From Tanytarsus gracilentus (taxonomy: Eukaryota > Arthropoda > Insecta > Diptera > Chironomidae), in contig JAXRKN010000032.1 in assembly GCA_038502055.1 (NCBI GenBank), positions 124,001 through 188,000 on the forward strand: 64,000 nt of DNA. Reading direction: 5' to 3'. Positions 46,211 through 59,982 of this stretch are shown in pieces (the stretch's first letter is position 1; every line of letters begins with the position of its first letter). The notes beneath the pieces are model-generated. The model was not told the origin of the DNA. It saw only the letters and a list, made by a program, of their open reading frames with translations, and did not search any database. Position numbers and translations under genes: made by a program.

Positions 46211-47116
46211 ATGTCGTCGTCAAATTTTGGAATCGATTTAATAATTGAAACACAGCGTGGAAACATACAAAGTGAAAATGATGTTCTTGTAATCCTAGTC
46301 CATTGGATTTTGTGCAAAAATGAGTTCAGAAATGTTGGAATTGGCGATAATGTATGTATTGTTACTTTAAGATGAGAAAAAATTTTATTTTAATATCCTA
46401 CAGAAAATATTTAGCGATGAAGATCATCCCACAGAACTCCTTCCGCAAGGATGGAATCAAGATCAGACATCGTACACATTGAGATATACCGTTAATAAGC
46501 ATATTTTTATCCTTCATGGAATTGTTTCTGGAGATACATTGATCATTAATATTCTCGACGGAAATTCATTGAAAACAGCATCGGTGGTCCTGAAGACAAA
46601 GGATATTGTCAAATCAAAGTCGGGAGCTACATTCAATGACTATGTTAGCGATTCACAATCTGTGATTGATCAGATTAGTAAGGAACTTTTAAAGCCAATT
46701 CTTAGCAAACCTTCGGATGAAAGTAACGCTCAGACATCTTGCAGCACGAGCGTTGATACTTTGCTTGTTAGACCTCCACTTCATCCAATAGTACCACCTA
46801 TGTATCATGATCCAAGTCGTAATCCATTGCGAGATCCACTTAGAGATATTGGAAGAGGAGATTTAGATCCCTTCGGTAGAGGAGGCGGTATGCTGTTTAG
46901 ACCTGATTTGAGACATCAACTTGGTCCATTTAACCCATTGGCAGGAGGGTAAGATAAGTCTACATTCCTCTAAAAGTACTGAAATAATTCTAGATTTCTA
47001 TATTATTTAGAGTACCACCGGGAGCCCGATTCGATCCACCAAATCCATTTGGTCGTCTTGATCCAGATAATGATCACATGCGACCCCCACTAGGCTATGA
47101 TGACATGTTTATGTAA
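46211..47116 (+). CDS. PI31: Proteasome inhibitor PI31 (PSMF1 homologue)
   Basis: Exons 46211-46351, 46404-46948 and 47011-47116 give 263 residues. The N-terminal globular (FP) domain is seen in ENDVLVILVHWILCKNEFRNVGIG, LLPQGWNQDQTSYTLRY and the hydrophobic ILHGIVSGDTLIINILDG. The C-terminal half is the proline/glycine/arginine-rich tail typical of PI31 (DPSRNPLRDPLRDIGRGDLDPFG, GARFDPPNPFGRLDPD), ending YDDMFM. PI31 binds the 20S proteasome and, in flies, the F-box protein Nutcracker. Introns are 52 and 62 bp. AATAAA at 47144-47149. Confidence 0.93.
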
Positions 47117-47149
47117 ATGCTTTGCTCTCAAAATTATTTTCTTAATAAA

Positions 47150-49927
47150 GCGAATAATGTTTTTAGCCAATTTCTTCCGTAAAATTTTTAGTAATATAAC
47201 GCAAGGCTAAAAGAGTCATTCATATATACACATGAGTAAAAATTGTTCTAATATTATTGAATAGTATTTTGTGCGATATACACGATGGTTTCGAAACGAT
47301 GCTTACCCCTACTCGTAAAATACTAAAAAATTCATTTTATTCCGCTCTTCACCGTTTTCGAGGAAAGAACAAAAAAAAACAGATAAGTTAATGTTCATTA
47401 AAAAGCTTGAGTTTTTAAAATGAACTATAAAGTGTTGATAATTTAGAAAAGTAAAAAAGCTTACGGTATAAAAGTTTTTGTGCTTTGCCATGGTGATGTC
47501 ACTTTATAGAACTCTCAAATCTGGAACTTTAAAAAAACGACGAGAATCCAGGTGAATAAACGCATTTCCCCTTTTCACGCACTAGCTATCACCATGGTCT
47601 CTTCGTTCTACAATTTTAAATTACACTATAGTTACTTACAAGAAGATTATATCAACAGTTATACTATACAAATATATACATGATTATACCATGAAAGAAA
47701 GTTTAGTGAATTTTTTAGTTTCTACATTAAATAATTTTTGTTGTATTATATACATCGATGCATGAACGGAATTCAATTTTCTTTATTTAATAAGCCATTA
47801 AAAATACTGAAAAACTTTAAAAGTAATTTCATTTAAGTATAATGATATCCAGCCTGCCATCTGCTATTAATTTGTCGGACAGTCCCGGATGATTTTTAAC
47901 TAAGAAAGTATGAAAATTTTTGGAGCAAAGTGTAATTTTTGTTGTTTTAAATTTTTGTGTCCCGGATTTTTACGATTTAAAACTTGTGGCAGCCCTATAT
48001 AGTATCGAAATTAAATTTTATATATAAATATAATTTATAAATTAATTTTAATTGAGAAATACCCATTTTGTTGAAATTGCCATTAGCTGAGAGTAAATTG
48101 TGCAAATTCTTCGATTATATTTCAATAATTTTCTGGTCTTTCAAAATGTATTGTCACATTTGTTATAAATCGAAACAATTTTCAGAAAAAAATGCAACAA
48201 ACCTTACACAAAAAAAAATTGAAGCAAAAATTCGATTCATTAAATATTTTATTTAAACGGATGATGAGGGAAAAATCGGTAAAGTTTTATAATTCATACT
48301 GATTACAGTAAAAGTCCATCATATATGATAATTAATATGTTTTAGCTGACATGTTGGTTTCATTCTGCTTTAATTTTCTGTTTCTTATTCAGGACTGAAG
48401 TCATCAAAATTTCCATTATTCAACAAACCCTGACTTTGACATTGTGAATTAAAATCCCAAGTATCATGAAATCATTAGTCATTAGTTTAGCATGGTTCAT
48501 TTACATACAAGAGATAATGCTAAAAAATGCGTTATTGACACCAATTTTATTTCTTGATTTGTTATGATGTAATGTTGAACAACCATAATATGTCACACTC
48601 CTCCCTACTGACTACTGAAATAAAATAAAACGCGTCCATCCTTACGTGACAGAGAGGTCATTTCACACATTACTCAAATGCCTGATCACGCGAAAAGAGA
48701 AATATTTACTGTAAATTTTTTTTCGCATTGGTCAGTAATTTCATAATTTTTTAAAGTTGCAACAAAAAATTTTCTTTTGTAAAGCGAGACTCGTTCAAGT
48801 GTAAAATTCCAAAAATGAAAAATCTCTCGAAAAGCATTTGAATTGAAAGTGAATTTTTGTAAATAACAGCAGCAAACAAAGAGTAAGAGAGAAATAGAGA
48901 AGAGAAGACTATACCATGCAAAAGAGAGACGTTTTTCTTTTCTTTTTCAGTTTATTTGTAGTTTCTGTCGCGTAAAGACATAAAAGCCTTTAGATGGTGC
49001 ATGTACAGTTTATTCACTAAGAAAAAAAAAATGTCAAAAAACCTATGAGAAGAAAAACTCGATTAAATTGAAAATATTAAATTAAAATTGTCTAGCGAGA
49101 TAAAATAATTTATGTAACATATAGAAAGTTAGGAAATAAGAAGAGAAGTTTCAATTTATTAAAGGTGAAAATATAAGTTGAGTATAGTGTAATGAGCAAA
49201 TCCACTTTCTCGATAGTTGCAATGAAAGTGAAAACTTGAAATGCTTCAAGATTTACCTCTAAAAAAATGATTTTATCAACCTCTGTGCAATCTGCAACCT
49301 GAGCAATCTCGTTGCTGATGTAACATTTTGTGTGTTAATAAATTAAAAGCATCATTAATTGTAAAATACGAAACTAACAACGGCAGCAGCGAAAAAGAGA
49401 AAAATAACGGATTTAATAAAAGTTTATTGTAAGTTTGACCTTTTTTACCTTAATTATATCACTCTACATAAGTGACGTTTAAACAGGCGCAAGGATGTTT
49501 TTTAATTCAATTCAGAAAATATTTTTTTGTGAGTGTAACGCGTGTTTAATTATTTTTCTTTATTGTACTTTACTGAACAGAAAACTACTCATTACTGTAA
49601 GTTTTATTATTAATCACTTAAAAACTATTATTAATGCTTATGTTCGAGTTTAAATAATTTCTTTTTATTCCACCATCGTCATTGTGATCATATTAAAATC
49701 AATCAATTTCGATGATCTCACGATTTTCAATTTATGACTCAAACCCGCATGTCTTCCTCTCACTTTCACGAGCTTTAGAATTTTATAGAGTATGTTTCTG
49801 TGCATAATGCCAAGGTCTCGACACTTGAATTGTTTGCAAGACTGATGTAAAACGATCATGAATCCGTCAATATTTTTACAAATTTCATTCCTGAATCAAA
49901 TTTTCCATTTTATTCTCAAATTTCAGT
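47150..49927. other. Intergenic and 5' region of the Expansion/Rebuff-like gene
   Basis: AT-rich, no coding region seen. A GTAAGT near 49426 following a purine-rich stretch could be the donor of a 5' UTR exon, because an acceptor-like TTTCAG precedes the sequence at 49928 upstream of the first coding ATG. This is inference. Confidence 0.4.
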
Positions 49928-50080
49928 CTCGGTCCACCTGAAAAGCCACAGCAGCAGCCGCAACACTACTCTTCAAAGGAGAAATTGAACAATTTTGTTG
50001 CAAACAACACAAGCAATACTATTAATAGCATAACAACGACAGCTATAACAAGTGTTTCATCGAACAATAACAGCTTAGAA

Positions 50081-53000
50081 ATGGTCTCGAGGCGTAAAAT
50101 TCTTTCAAGATCCCGAGACAATCTGAACTTGGAGACCACATTTTTACAAGATGATCAAGATACATGGCACCAAAAAGACAAATTATTCAGGGTAGGTTTT
50201 ATACTCGAACTAATTTTAATTTCCCGTTAAAAAGAAAACTATTTTTCCTTTGCACATCAAGTTTATGATTTAAAAATTTTTTCAAAACACACACGTGGGT
50301 GTTGCCGTGTAACCCACTTGTAAAAGATGAGTATTGGCTTCGCCTTCTGGCTTCCTAAAATGGCTTCCCAAAATGGTTTCCCAAAAATAACTTCCCAAAA
50401 TGGTTTCCCAAAATGGTTTCCCAAAAATAACTTCCCAAAATGGTTTCCCAAAAATAACTTCACTTTTGACTCCCTCTTCTGGCTTCCCTTTTAACTTAAG
50501 TTAACATCCAGTAGAGGAATCAATATCGAATTCTGAATCTGAAATCGAATTAAAATTTTTTTCTGCACGACCTAAAATTTGCTCTTTAAACTTATATTGC
50601 ACGCAACCTTATATTTACCATATTTAAAAGTTTTTGTTAATTTAATTAACTTTGAAGTGAGAGCGATTTAAATATTCCTGAAATGGATTAATATAGATCC
50701 TAAGACCTACCATCTGGCGAAAACCCGAAGTCTCTAGCTGGTCCAGGGGCCGAGATCTCGACGATACTAACAGACGGACGGACAGAAATCAGGGCATATA
50801 CGTGTTACCACTCCTTTGGTGGGTTACACTAAAAATCATTCATCATTCTAATAATGAAGTGGAAGCAATACAAGAGATGATGAAGAAAAGAAACGTTCAT
50901 CTTAATAGCAATAAACACAAAAAACACGCAAGTTTAGGGAAAGTTTTTGAGTTGCTTTAAATTGAAATTTAAGAAGGTTCAGAACTAAAAGTGGTAATAA
51001 TCTTGGGTAGGGTTTAAGTTAAAAATTATTATTTCTTTGATTTAAAACAATTATGTAACACCCAAGAGGCAAGTGAAATGAAAGAAGGAAAAGAAGCGTG
51101 AATTTTAATTAAAATGAATCAGCTCTATTGTTGGTTGTTTCATTCATAAAAGAATTACTTTTAGAGCTTTCGAAAGTCCCGGGATTTCAAATTTCTGGAT
51201 AAGTAATAAAGAGAAAAGTAGTTTCGAGTAAAGGAAAGTTTTATAATTTCAATTGATTATTTTATTCAAAAAAAAATTTCAAATTGAAATTAATTAAAAA
51301 ATTAATGTATTATACATTTTAAAAATATTCCCTTTTCAATCCCGCGTGATCGGAAATATCGTGGAATCCCGATCCCGTCTGAAACCACTAGTCACATTTA
51401 AATTTGAAAAATTGGCAAATTTCCACTAGATCAACTTCTTTTTGTCATTTTAATTTGGAAAATCTTGCATAATGTCGCGAAAATTGCGTCATCGAAAATT
51501 ATGAGTGTCAGTATGCAGCATTTAATTACTTGTTAACTTGGAAGCTCCCATAGATTTTGAGATGATGATGACGGAAAGTAGTGCAATAAAATGCGAAATT
51601 TATTTGAATCGGAAGAGTACAATACTCACGCTAAATTACTAAATTATGCAATTACAGCTGCCAACTATGATGATGTGACTATTTTTTTTGTAGCCAAGTA
51701 AGAGAGAGAGACATTATAACGTAAGATTTATCAATGATACTAAATGTGGTTAAGCTTGCACGATCACTTTCGATTTGAAGCATTTGAGGAAGTTTCGTGT
51801 GGAATATCGACAAATTATTGACAATCTGTGAAACTAATAAGAGCTTATCATTGAATATAAAGGCGCAAGTCAGTTAAAAATTTCCACTTTTAATCCACTT
51901 TTAATAAACTATAAGTTGTTGAGATAAAATTTAATTTCTGTTTCGGTTTACTGAGGTGCCACTTTTTACTAAGGTTCATTTTTTACTAATGAGCATGAGC
52001 CGAAAAAACACTTTTAAAACTTACTATGGTGCCAATTGGAAAATAACTTAAAAGTCTAAAATAATCAACTGCGCGCATTGTGGCGAAAGTACTTCAAGAA
52101 ACGACAAAACTGTTAAAGTTCCTTCATTCGGCATTAAAAACCTTTAAAAATCATTATATTGATGTTAGGCTACAAAAAATATAGCTAAAGTCCATCCTCT
52201 GCTCTTCTTTGACTCCATTTGTGCATCAGGCTTAAAATAAATTTTCTTGCAACTATAGGTCTAGTTTAAGCACAAGACACACTTACATGCTTTAAAACAA
52301 TATTTTAACAATGGATACGATCACTAATTTAAGACGGCAAAGCCGTTTACAGACCCATCTTGTTTTTCACATCATTTAATCGTTTGAAAATGAAATTAAC
52401 AATTTCTGAAAACTATCTACAAGTTGTTCTGACATCGTTTTACTAGTTCTAGAATGATTTTCCCTTTTATTTCAATTTTTCAATTTCTCTCTCATCAAAG
52501 GAGCATATTCAGGAAGTGCTAGACAAATGGACACAGATCGATGACGAAATATGGGCAAAAGTAATTGTATTTGAACGAAATCGTCGTGTAGCAAAAGCTT
52601 ATGCTCGTGCACCCGTGCTGACGATTAATGGAAGCGATGATGGATTTGATGGTATGAGGTAAGTAAAGCGTTAATTAACGTCCACTGCTTTAACATATTA
52701 AAGAGTGCGCAAATAAGTTTTCATGATGCGATGCTATCTTTTCAGAAAATTTATTTGAATGTTTTTCACACTAGCAAAAAATGTTATTGTTTCTAGTTGC
52801 GACATGTGTTGTCATCACCAATCCAGCTATATTTTTTCTTTATCTTTCTCTTAGAACTGTGCAATCTGGGATTAATTTATAGAGTTGGCAGGACCAAAAC
52901 AACAAAAAAAAATTTTTTAATTTCATGAAATATTACAATATTTCAACTTATTATTTTTGAATATGCAGCAAAATAACTATAGAAAGCATAATATCTTTAA

Positions 53001-56000
53001 AAAAATATATATTTAAGAAGAAAAAAATTTGCCACACTTTTATCAACAATTCTTTTACCAATAAGCTTAATTAAGAATTTTAATGAAGAAAAGAATGTTT
53101 AAAAGTATTTTTGTTGAGAAAAAAATCGATTTAAAAACAAATTTATTATTTGTAAATAGCCTATCCGCTATTAATTTAGTGTTTCATGAAATATTTCACG
53201 GATTGCGTAATCTCTAGGAGGCATTCTTGTGCAAATTAATAATTTCTCTTTTCTCTCATTACTCACGTATTCTCATTAAAACATGAGTCAATCAAACATT
53301 TTTATGATCAAATTTAGATTTTCTTAAATAAAAATATATAAATTCATATGATATAGATATATACATATGTAGTTAAAAAATCATTTGTGCAAAATGATTT
53401 GGCTTGGAACATGACAATCAGAAAAATTTATGACACGTGATTTCAAGATAAATTTTTTATGTTTAGCATGTTTGTTATAAAAATAGAAAATCGATATTTG
53501 CTTCATAATAATATTGCTAATTCATGTGTTGTTGCTTTGGTATGGTTCGTGTACAAACTTTCACTCGATGTTGATTGGCCACTGCCGCACATCGATCGTG
53601 TTTTTAATTTTTGCAGACACATGCACACGATCAAATATAAGAGTACATAGTTTTGACTTGTCTTGCTTCACGATCATGCACAGCAATTTTTTTATAGCGC
53701 AAAATGGAACAATTAAACTCGAAAAAATATTGCAATAAATTGTTAAAAAATAACAATTTTCCTTTGCAGAATCGGTCTTTGTGGCTTTGATAATCCGATG
53801 CGAGACCAAACGACGGAGGAATTGAAGCGACACATAGGACAGGTGGGTTGTTCGGTATATCTCAAAAGTGTACTAAACTGTTTGTAAATTTTGCATTCAT
53901 TGAATTAAAATTGAATTTTTTACCAAATATTTATAATGCTGAAAATTAGATGTTGCAACTTCACAATTTCTTGTAATTTTACCTTACGTATAGTTTAAAA
54001 AATGTTTCAAACCCCACTCGTGGGTGTTGTCGCGTAACCCAACATATCAGATCAGTATTTGAAAATCAAGTGCATAAAAAAATTTCTCTTAAGAATAGAG
54101 TATACCACTTTTTTCTCCCTCACAACAGGCGTCCCCGTGGGAATCATGAATAGATTTCTATAATTCCTCAGAAAATAAAAGTTTTTTAACGATACATTAA
54201 TAATTATGTTGTAGAATTTCTGCAGAAAAAAATATTCTCCAGAAATTCTGTATGGTAGCTGACCAAACACCTCAAAATAGTTCTAGCACTAGGGTCCTTC
54301 TAGTGACTAATATTAATATTAAGAACTTAAGCAGTCTTTTCTACAGCAGTTGCAATCTGATTTTAGGTAGTTCTGTCACTACAATAAAATTTTATATTTC
54401 ATAAGATCATAAAGATTACAATCAGTAAACTTGATCAGTAAATTTAATTTGTTGTGATTTCAGGGCGCAAAGCTTAAAATGGATGAAAGCGGCAACATAT
54501 TAGTGCGTCGATATTCAAAGAGCAATATCTATGTTAAAGGCACAGGAAATCTACCAACAGACGAAACAGCAATCGGGAATGAAATTATAAAATCTTCCAA
54601 TCAAGCCTTAGAATTTGAGAAGGTCATGAAGATTTTCGACATGAAAAAGTTCCAGTCAAATGTAAATCGTGAATTAAGTCGAGCATATCCTGATCGTCGT
54701 CGTCTCGAGACTCAGTGCATGTCGGTTTTGACATTCGTTAAAGGCGAAAATGATGTATTAGATTGTCCAATTTGGATCTTAATCATTAATGTCGTTGCCA
54801 TGGACATGCTCAAGAGCAAATTGCCACCAGGTAAGTGATTCATAAAAATATTTGAAATGTTTTTTCAAATTTAAGGTCGGTTTGTAAATTTGTTTCCTGC
54901 TTTCACCATTTAACTGCATTTAATTAAATTAAAATCGAAATAATACAATTTTACAGGATTTAAATTTTCATACGTTGATCTTAAAGTTTCATGCAGCACT
55001 GTTTCTGTCAAAACTATGGTAAATCCATATTGGCAATACTCACACTCTATATTTGAAATTTCAATCACGTCACACTCGCCTTTCAAAAACGCTTACATTC
55101 ATAAGCATGTATTCCGTTATTCCTCATTGTCTTAATTTCATAATTAGTGCATAGGCAATTTGACATCCGAAATAGACCTCGCATACCCGTACCCGATGAA
55201 GATCCATATTCAAATTGTAATGAAATCGAAAGTTCAGGATCATCAGGTTTTGGCGCATCGTGTATTTATGGACATATTGCACGTGAGCAACACATGATGC
55301 AATCCCACAATCATCCACAATTGAGACGGGAGAAGCCGCCAAAATTACCACCTCGCGATAATCGTTATAAACATCACGAATTGCATGCAGGTGCGATTAA
55401 AGTGAGTATATATATAGCCAATTAATAAATCTTGTTTCATATTCTTAATTTTTTATGTTTTAGCCTGATTACGATGAAATTGATGACGATGAAATACGCG
55501 TTAAGCTTGTTTCAAGAAATAAATCTGATAATGGGAAAAATATTCAGAGAAAATTTAAAGGAGGTGAGTATAAAATAAAACAGACATGTTTCATTTTCAA
55601 GATTTTTTTTAGTAAGGAATATTTTTTAAATTTTTTTAATATTCCATGTTTTGTGAGAAGAGATGAATGCGATATTATTCAGAGAGCGTGGATTTTAGAT
55701 CATTTTGTCTTCACTACATATTTCATATAGCATGAAAAATTAGTAACGAGAGAAGAAAGAGAGACAACCAAAGAACAATGAGCGTGAATTTTCACTTTCA
55801 CTCCTCCGTGCTTCTGTAGTCTTTTTAACTTTTTAATGAAAGGCTAAAATTTTGCATGTTTTTAACCTCACATTTCATTGTTCTCAATTTCCCATTTTCG
55901 CTTTTTATATGAACTGACAGTCAAAACGGAGTCGTGCCACGGACAGCCAAAATGTCCAATTTTCAGAACTATAGCTTCATGTGAATAGGTCCGAGGTACT

Positions 56001-56806
56001 AATGACTTAGGTTCTTAAAGCCGTAAAGTCTAATTTTCAAAATTTTGTCTGCTAAACTTATTTTTAAATCTATAACTGTTCGGATTAACCAAAATGTCCT
56101 GATTGACTTAAACTAATTTTTATGCACTTGATTTTCAAATACTGATCTGATATGTTGGGTTACGCGGCAACACCCACGAGTGGGTTTTGAAACATTTTTT
56201 TAACTATTATATGTTTCGTCATGTTCATCATTAATTTATTTATCAACTTTTTTAACTACACAGATGATCTTTACTATTGTGGTTTACGAGCAAAGCAGAC
56301 CGCTCCAAAAGAGAAGTTAACACAAAAGACAAGTCGCACTAACGAGGACCAGCAACCAATTTATGAGAGCAGTAAGAGGAATTTAAGTAGAATTCTTCAT
56401 GATCCAGCGATCAAACGTCGATCCTTTTCACACATGGAACGTCATAAACCATTTTCTTCACTCTATCAACTTAATCAAATTAACGATCCACGATGGAGTT
56501 TATATGATCGTCTTCATCATCACTCATATAACATGATGTCACCAGGGCGAAGCTATAATAATAATAATAATAATAATAATATTCTTGGTCACAGTGGTAT
56601 GTGGCATGCTCGTAGTTATGAAAGTGGAATAGGTAAGAGAAGTAACATGAGAGATTTATTAAATAATCTATTATTAAAAACTAGATTCGGAGTTTATTGA
56701 ATCACCTTATCACGTCTATGGTCGTTTGCCAACGCCTTCCTCACAAGGTGGATCCCGTGGATACATATCATCCAAGTCTCGTTTCATTATTGGCGATTGG
56801 GAATAG
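50081..56806 (+). CDS. MH2 (SMAD-like) protein of the Expansion/Rebuff type
   Basis: Coding exons are 50081-50191, 52501-52658, 53770-53842, 54464-54830, 54961-about 55018, about 55148-55401, 55464-55563, 56264-56632 and 56685-56806, roughly 535 residues. The start MVSRRKILSRSRDNLNLE is shared with the exon at 61386. A middle region ending ECPIWIL-like (DCPIWILIINVVAMDMLKSK, then LPPGFKFSYVDLKVSCSTVS) looks like an MH2 fold without an MH1. The tail has PPKLPPRDNRY (SH3-type) and an N8 run encoded by AAT repeats (about 56554-56580). In flies such proteins (exp, reb) act in tracheal chitin organisation; the assignment is from memory of the family. The junction 55018/55148 does not keep phase with simple GT-AG splicing. 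Repeats occupy several introns. Confidence 0.62.
50281..50836 (+). mobile_element. CCCAC/GTGGG-ended element, minisatellite subfamily
   Basis: Left end TTTTTCAAAACACACACGTG followed by GTGTAACCCACTTGTAA. The internal array is built from GGTTTCCCAAAA and ATAACTTCC units. The right end is GACGGACGGACAG, then GGTGGGTTACACTAAAAA. It lies in the first coding intron of the gene starting at 50081. It is shorter than the 5261-6552 copy and lacks the 17-bp array. Confidence 0.8.
53996..54085 (+). mobile_element. Left-end fragment, CCCAC/GTGGG family subfamily B
   Basis: TTTCAAACCCCACTCGTGGG, then GCGTAACCCAACATATCAG and the following AGATCAGTATTTGAAAAT block as at 8700. It lies in an intron of the gene starting at 50081. 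Confidence 0.75.
55921..56205 (-). mobile_element. Reversed subfamily B fragment
   Basis: Read on the minus strand it begins TTTCAAAACCCACTCGTGGG, then CGCGTAACCCAACATATCAG, and continues through the same interior as the copy at 8700 (GTCAATC..GGACATTTTGG, TTTAAAAATAAGTTTAGCAG). It lies in the intron before 56264. Confidence 0.75.
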
Positions 56807-57029
56807 AGTTATATAAATTTATAATCAGTTTAATAATTCGAACCAAAGAATTTTAAAATTTATTTGCTCTTTTGAGATTAATTTTCTTCCTACTGCAATA
56901 TTACTATTGTAAATTAATTAATTATCGTTTTTTAGATAGTCTAAACTTTAATCGAAAAGTTAAAGTTCAAAAACTTTACTGCCTAAACGTAACCTGAAAA
57001 TCTTAATTCTAATCCGCGTATTAAATAAA

Positions 57030-59914
57030 CATATTTATCTATGAATAAAAAGAGCAATAAAACTTTCATTTTAAAAAATTACGAATTATTTCTGAGTTAT
57101 TTACTGGAATTCTAGTTCACTCACTAACTGACATTGCTATGACCTGTACTATCGACTAGATTAGATGGAGGAAGGTTGATGTGGAACCAATACTTTTATA
57201 AAATTGGTTGATCATTTTGTTAAGTGTTTCTCTAATATAACAAAACTTTTGACATTTTAAAGACAATTCATGTACGGAAAAAATAATGTCACCAGATTTT
57301 AAATGATATTTTTCGTTGATTTGCTATCTGAATCGTTTTTTGCAAGCAGGATGCCTTTTAAAAAATTTGGGCAGGCTATTTATGTTAATTATGTAGCAAA
57401 AAATTTGCTGTACCGGCAGTGGAATGAAAATTAGATAAGCAAAAGTGAGGTAGAAAAAATTTAACTATATTTTTGACTGCCAATGAAATGTCATAGATTT
57501 GCCCGAGATATGTCATCGAGACATGACTGAAACATGTTTGCAACATTGCAAACCTTGACGAGTCAATGACAGTTCACTGACGTGTGCTTGCGTATACTCT
57601 TCACAGCGCGACGCCCATTTCAGAAAGCATATCAAAAACATATCTCGGGCATATCGAAAACCTGGTTCTTAAGTACTTTGATAAAATGAATTAATAGGAT
57701 CATTTTTGATCTACGGCCGCAATTTTGAGGTTAAGATGGAATGTATGAATAGCTTTATATTGCTGGAAATATACTTGTGAGTAAACAAAGAATACAGAGT
57801 GCTTAATGGACTGTTGCCGTGGCTAAAATATGAAGTGTTTTTCAACGTATAGAAAAAGTTCGCTAAATTTTCAAAAAAGGGGGAAAAAAGAGAGTCAAAA
57901 ATTATCAAAATCTTTTGAAGCTTCAAAGTTAAGCTTTTTTCATGACATCATTTACAAATACTAACAAATTCAATTTGCATTTGTATTGTTAACAAATACA
58001 TTCAAACCACTGTGAGCGTTTTTGAAAGCTTAATGTTTAAAAAGTTTTGTATAATTTTTTCTTCGCTCCCTTCTCTCCATTAGCAACAAAGTCAATTAGT
58101 TTAACCGCGAAAGCCGTCGAGTGCACATGCTAGAAGAGCAAAATTCCTGAGAATGTGCTGAGTTTTAAGGAAACAAAGATTCAAAATTGGAGTTGCACGT
58201 TGCAATGACGAGTCGTGTGAGCTAATTTGTGCATAATTAAACTTAATTTTTAAAATATTTTTTTCGTAAGAGTGAGAAAAAAAATTAAATGACGAAAAAT
58301 TTAGTGTCAGTGTTTTAGTTCATCGCAATAATATTGGATTATTAATACTAACCAGAGAAGAAAAAAATTGTAAAATAAAAGGTAATAAAAATATATTTTT
58401 TCGCCTGCATCATACAACTAAATGTGAAAGTTTTTTTAAGAGACGAAAACGAAATACTTATCGAGTATTTTTTTGCAATCGGTGTCAATGTTTTTATTTT
58501 TTATTACTGTCTACAGACGTAACATAAAAATTTTAAAATAACTTTGACGAGAACAATCAAAAAAGGTTTAGTTAAAAACTTTATGCTCTTATAGTGTGTG
58601 AATTTATCAGAAAAAAGTAATGAAAATACCTGTTCTATAAAATAAAAGTGCATATAAAAAATACTTGTATTAAAGTGCTAAAAATTAAGAAAATAATTTT
58701 GACTTTAAATGTCGATAATCAAGCAAACACGATAGAAATCTTATTATCTAAAACTAATCAAAAGTAACAATGCAATAAAAGATCCGATGATATTTAAAAA
58801 TCAAAATGTCACAAGAACGTTTCAAAATAGAAAAGAAATAAATAAATTCAAAAGAAAAGATGTCTAATATAATTTTTTTACAAAAATTTTAATCTCACGT
58901 ATAATTTATTATTCGCCTTTATACTGTCCATTTAAGAGAATTAATTTTTTTGAATAATATTGGTTGAAACGTTGAAACTATAACGATTCGATCAAAATTA
59001 TATATACAAAGATAATTGTGTGATAAGTGTGAACGGAGAAAAAAATGTCATTGAAATTTTTTGTAAAGTGGCCAAATAGACTTGAATAGTTGCATAAGAC
59101 CAACCTGTTTAATTTTGTGTCTATATATCCATACACGAACTAACAGAGAAAAAAATTCACCTTCAAGCTGAACAATATTTCAGTTTGATTTCAACTCCAT
59201 GACACACACATGTGAAAAAAGTTAAAAGAGACAATAATATGTCAACACTGAACAAGTGTATATACACTTATAAAAATTAAGACCTTTGGGGGATTTTCTT
59301 GAAGTATTTCATTGCATTGTTTTCTATCAGAAATTAATTAATTGTGATTAATAAAAAAATAAACATATATGATTTATTTCAAAACTTCAAGGATTTATTT
59401 TCATGGATTTTGATTAAATAAAGTAAAATTGTAACAAAATATATCTTGCGACAAGATTTTTTATTGCAAAATTAGCCAAAGCTTTTAATAACGACTTTAG
59501 CGATGCACACCGGTGTGGAAACAGAAATAGTTCATTAAATTCAATTAAATTCAAAACTTTTTTAAGATTTGAACAAAAAGTTGAGTTCCATGAAAAAATA
59601 TAGGTTTAAAATAAAATAATGTGGCAAAAAGTAAAAAAAAATTCAAACGTTTCAATTTTATTGACACAAAGTGTGAATAACTTTTGTAATTGATGGTTTA
59701 CTGACGTAAATGGGAAACCATTGTTTTCAAAACTAATGAACAACACATAGAATGTGCAAATGAGAGCTTGAATTAGCACACATTTTACTTTCATTTCCAA
59801 CGTAAAACTAATTAAAATTTTCAAAAGTTTGTTATTTTTTTTAACAATTTAAATCCAATAAATCACTTTAATAACCAAAATAAATATCAGCATATTAAAT
59901 GACTGGTTTTTTAA
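57030..59914. other. Intergenic between the two paralogues
   Basis: No gene recognised. A short inverted pair GCCCGAGATATGT / ACATATCTCGGGC (about 57500 and 57639) may mark a small decayed repeat. A 5' UTR exon of the downstream paralogue may lie here, but nothing decisive is visible. Confidence 0.45.
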
Positions 59915-59982
59915 AAAAATTTTTCAAACCCCATTCGTGGGTGTTGTCGCGTAACCCAACATATCAGATCAGTATTATAATC
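59915..59982 (+). mobile_element. Left-end fragment, CCCAC/GTGGG family subfamily B
   Basis: TTTCAAACCCCATTCGTGGG then CGCGTAACCCAACATATCAG and AGATCAGTATTA; only the end is preserved. Confidence 0.7.

Noticed and set aside
49985..50080. Extension of the Expansion/Rebuff-like protein upstream of MVSRRK
   Set aside because: The upstream frame begins at a non-ATG codon and is N/T/S-rich. The paralogue at 61386 starts exactly at MVSRRK, so ATG at 50081 is preferred.
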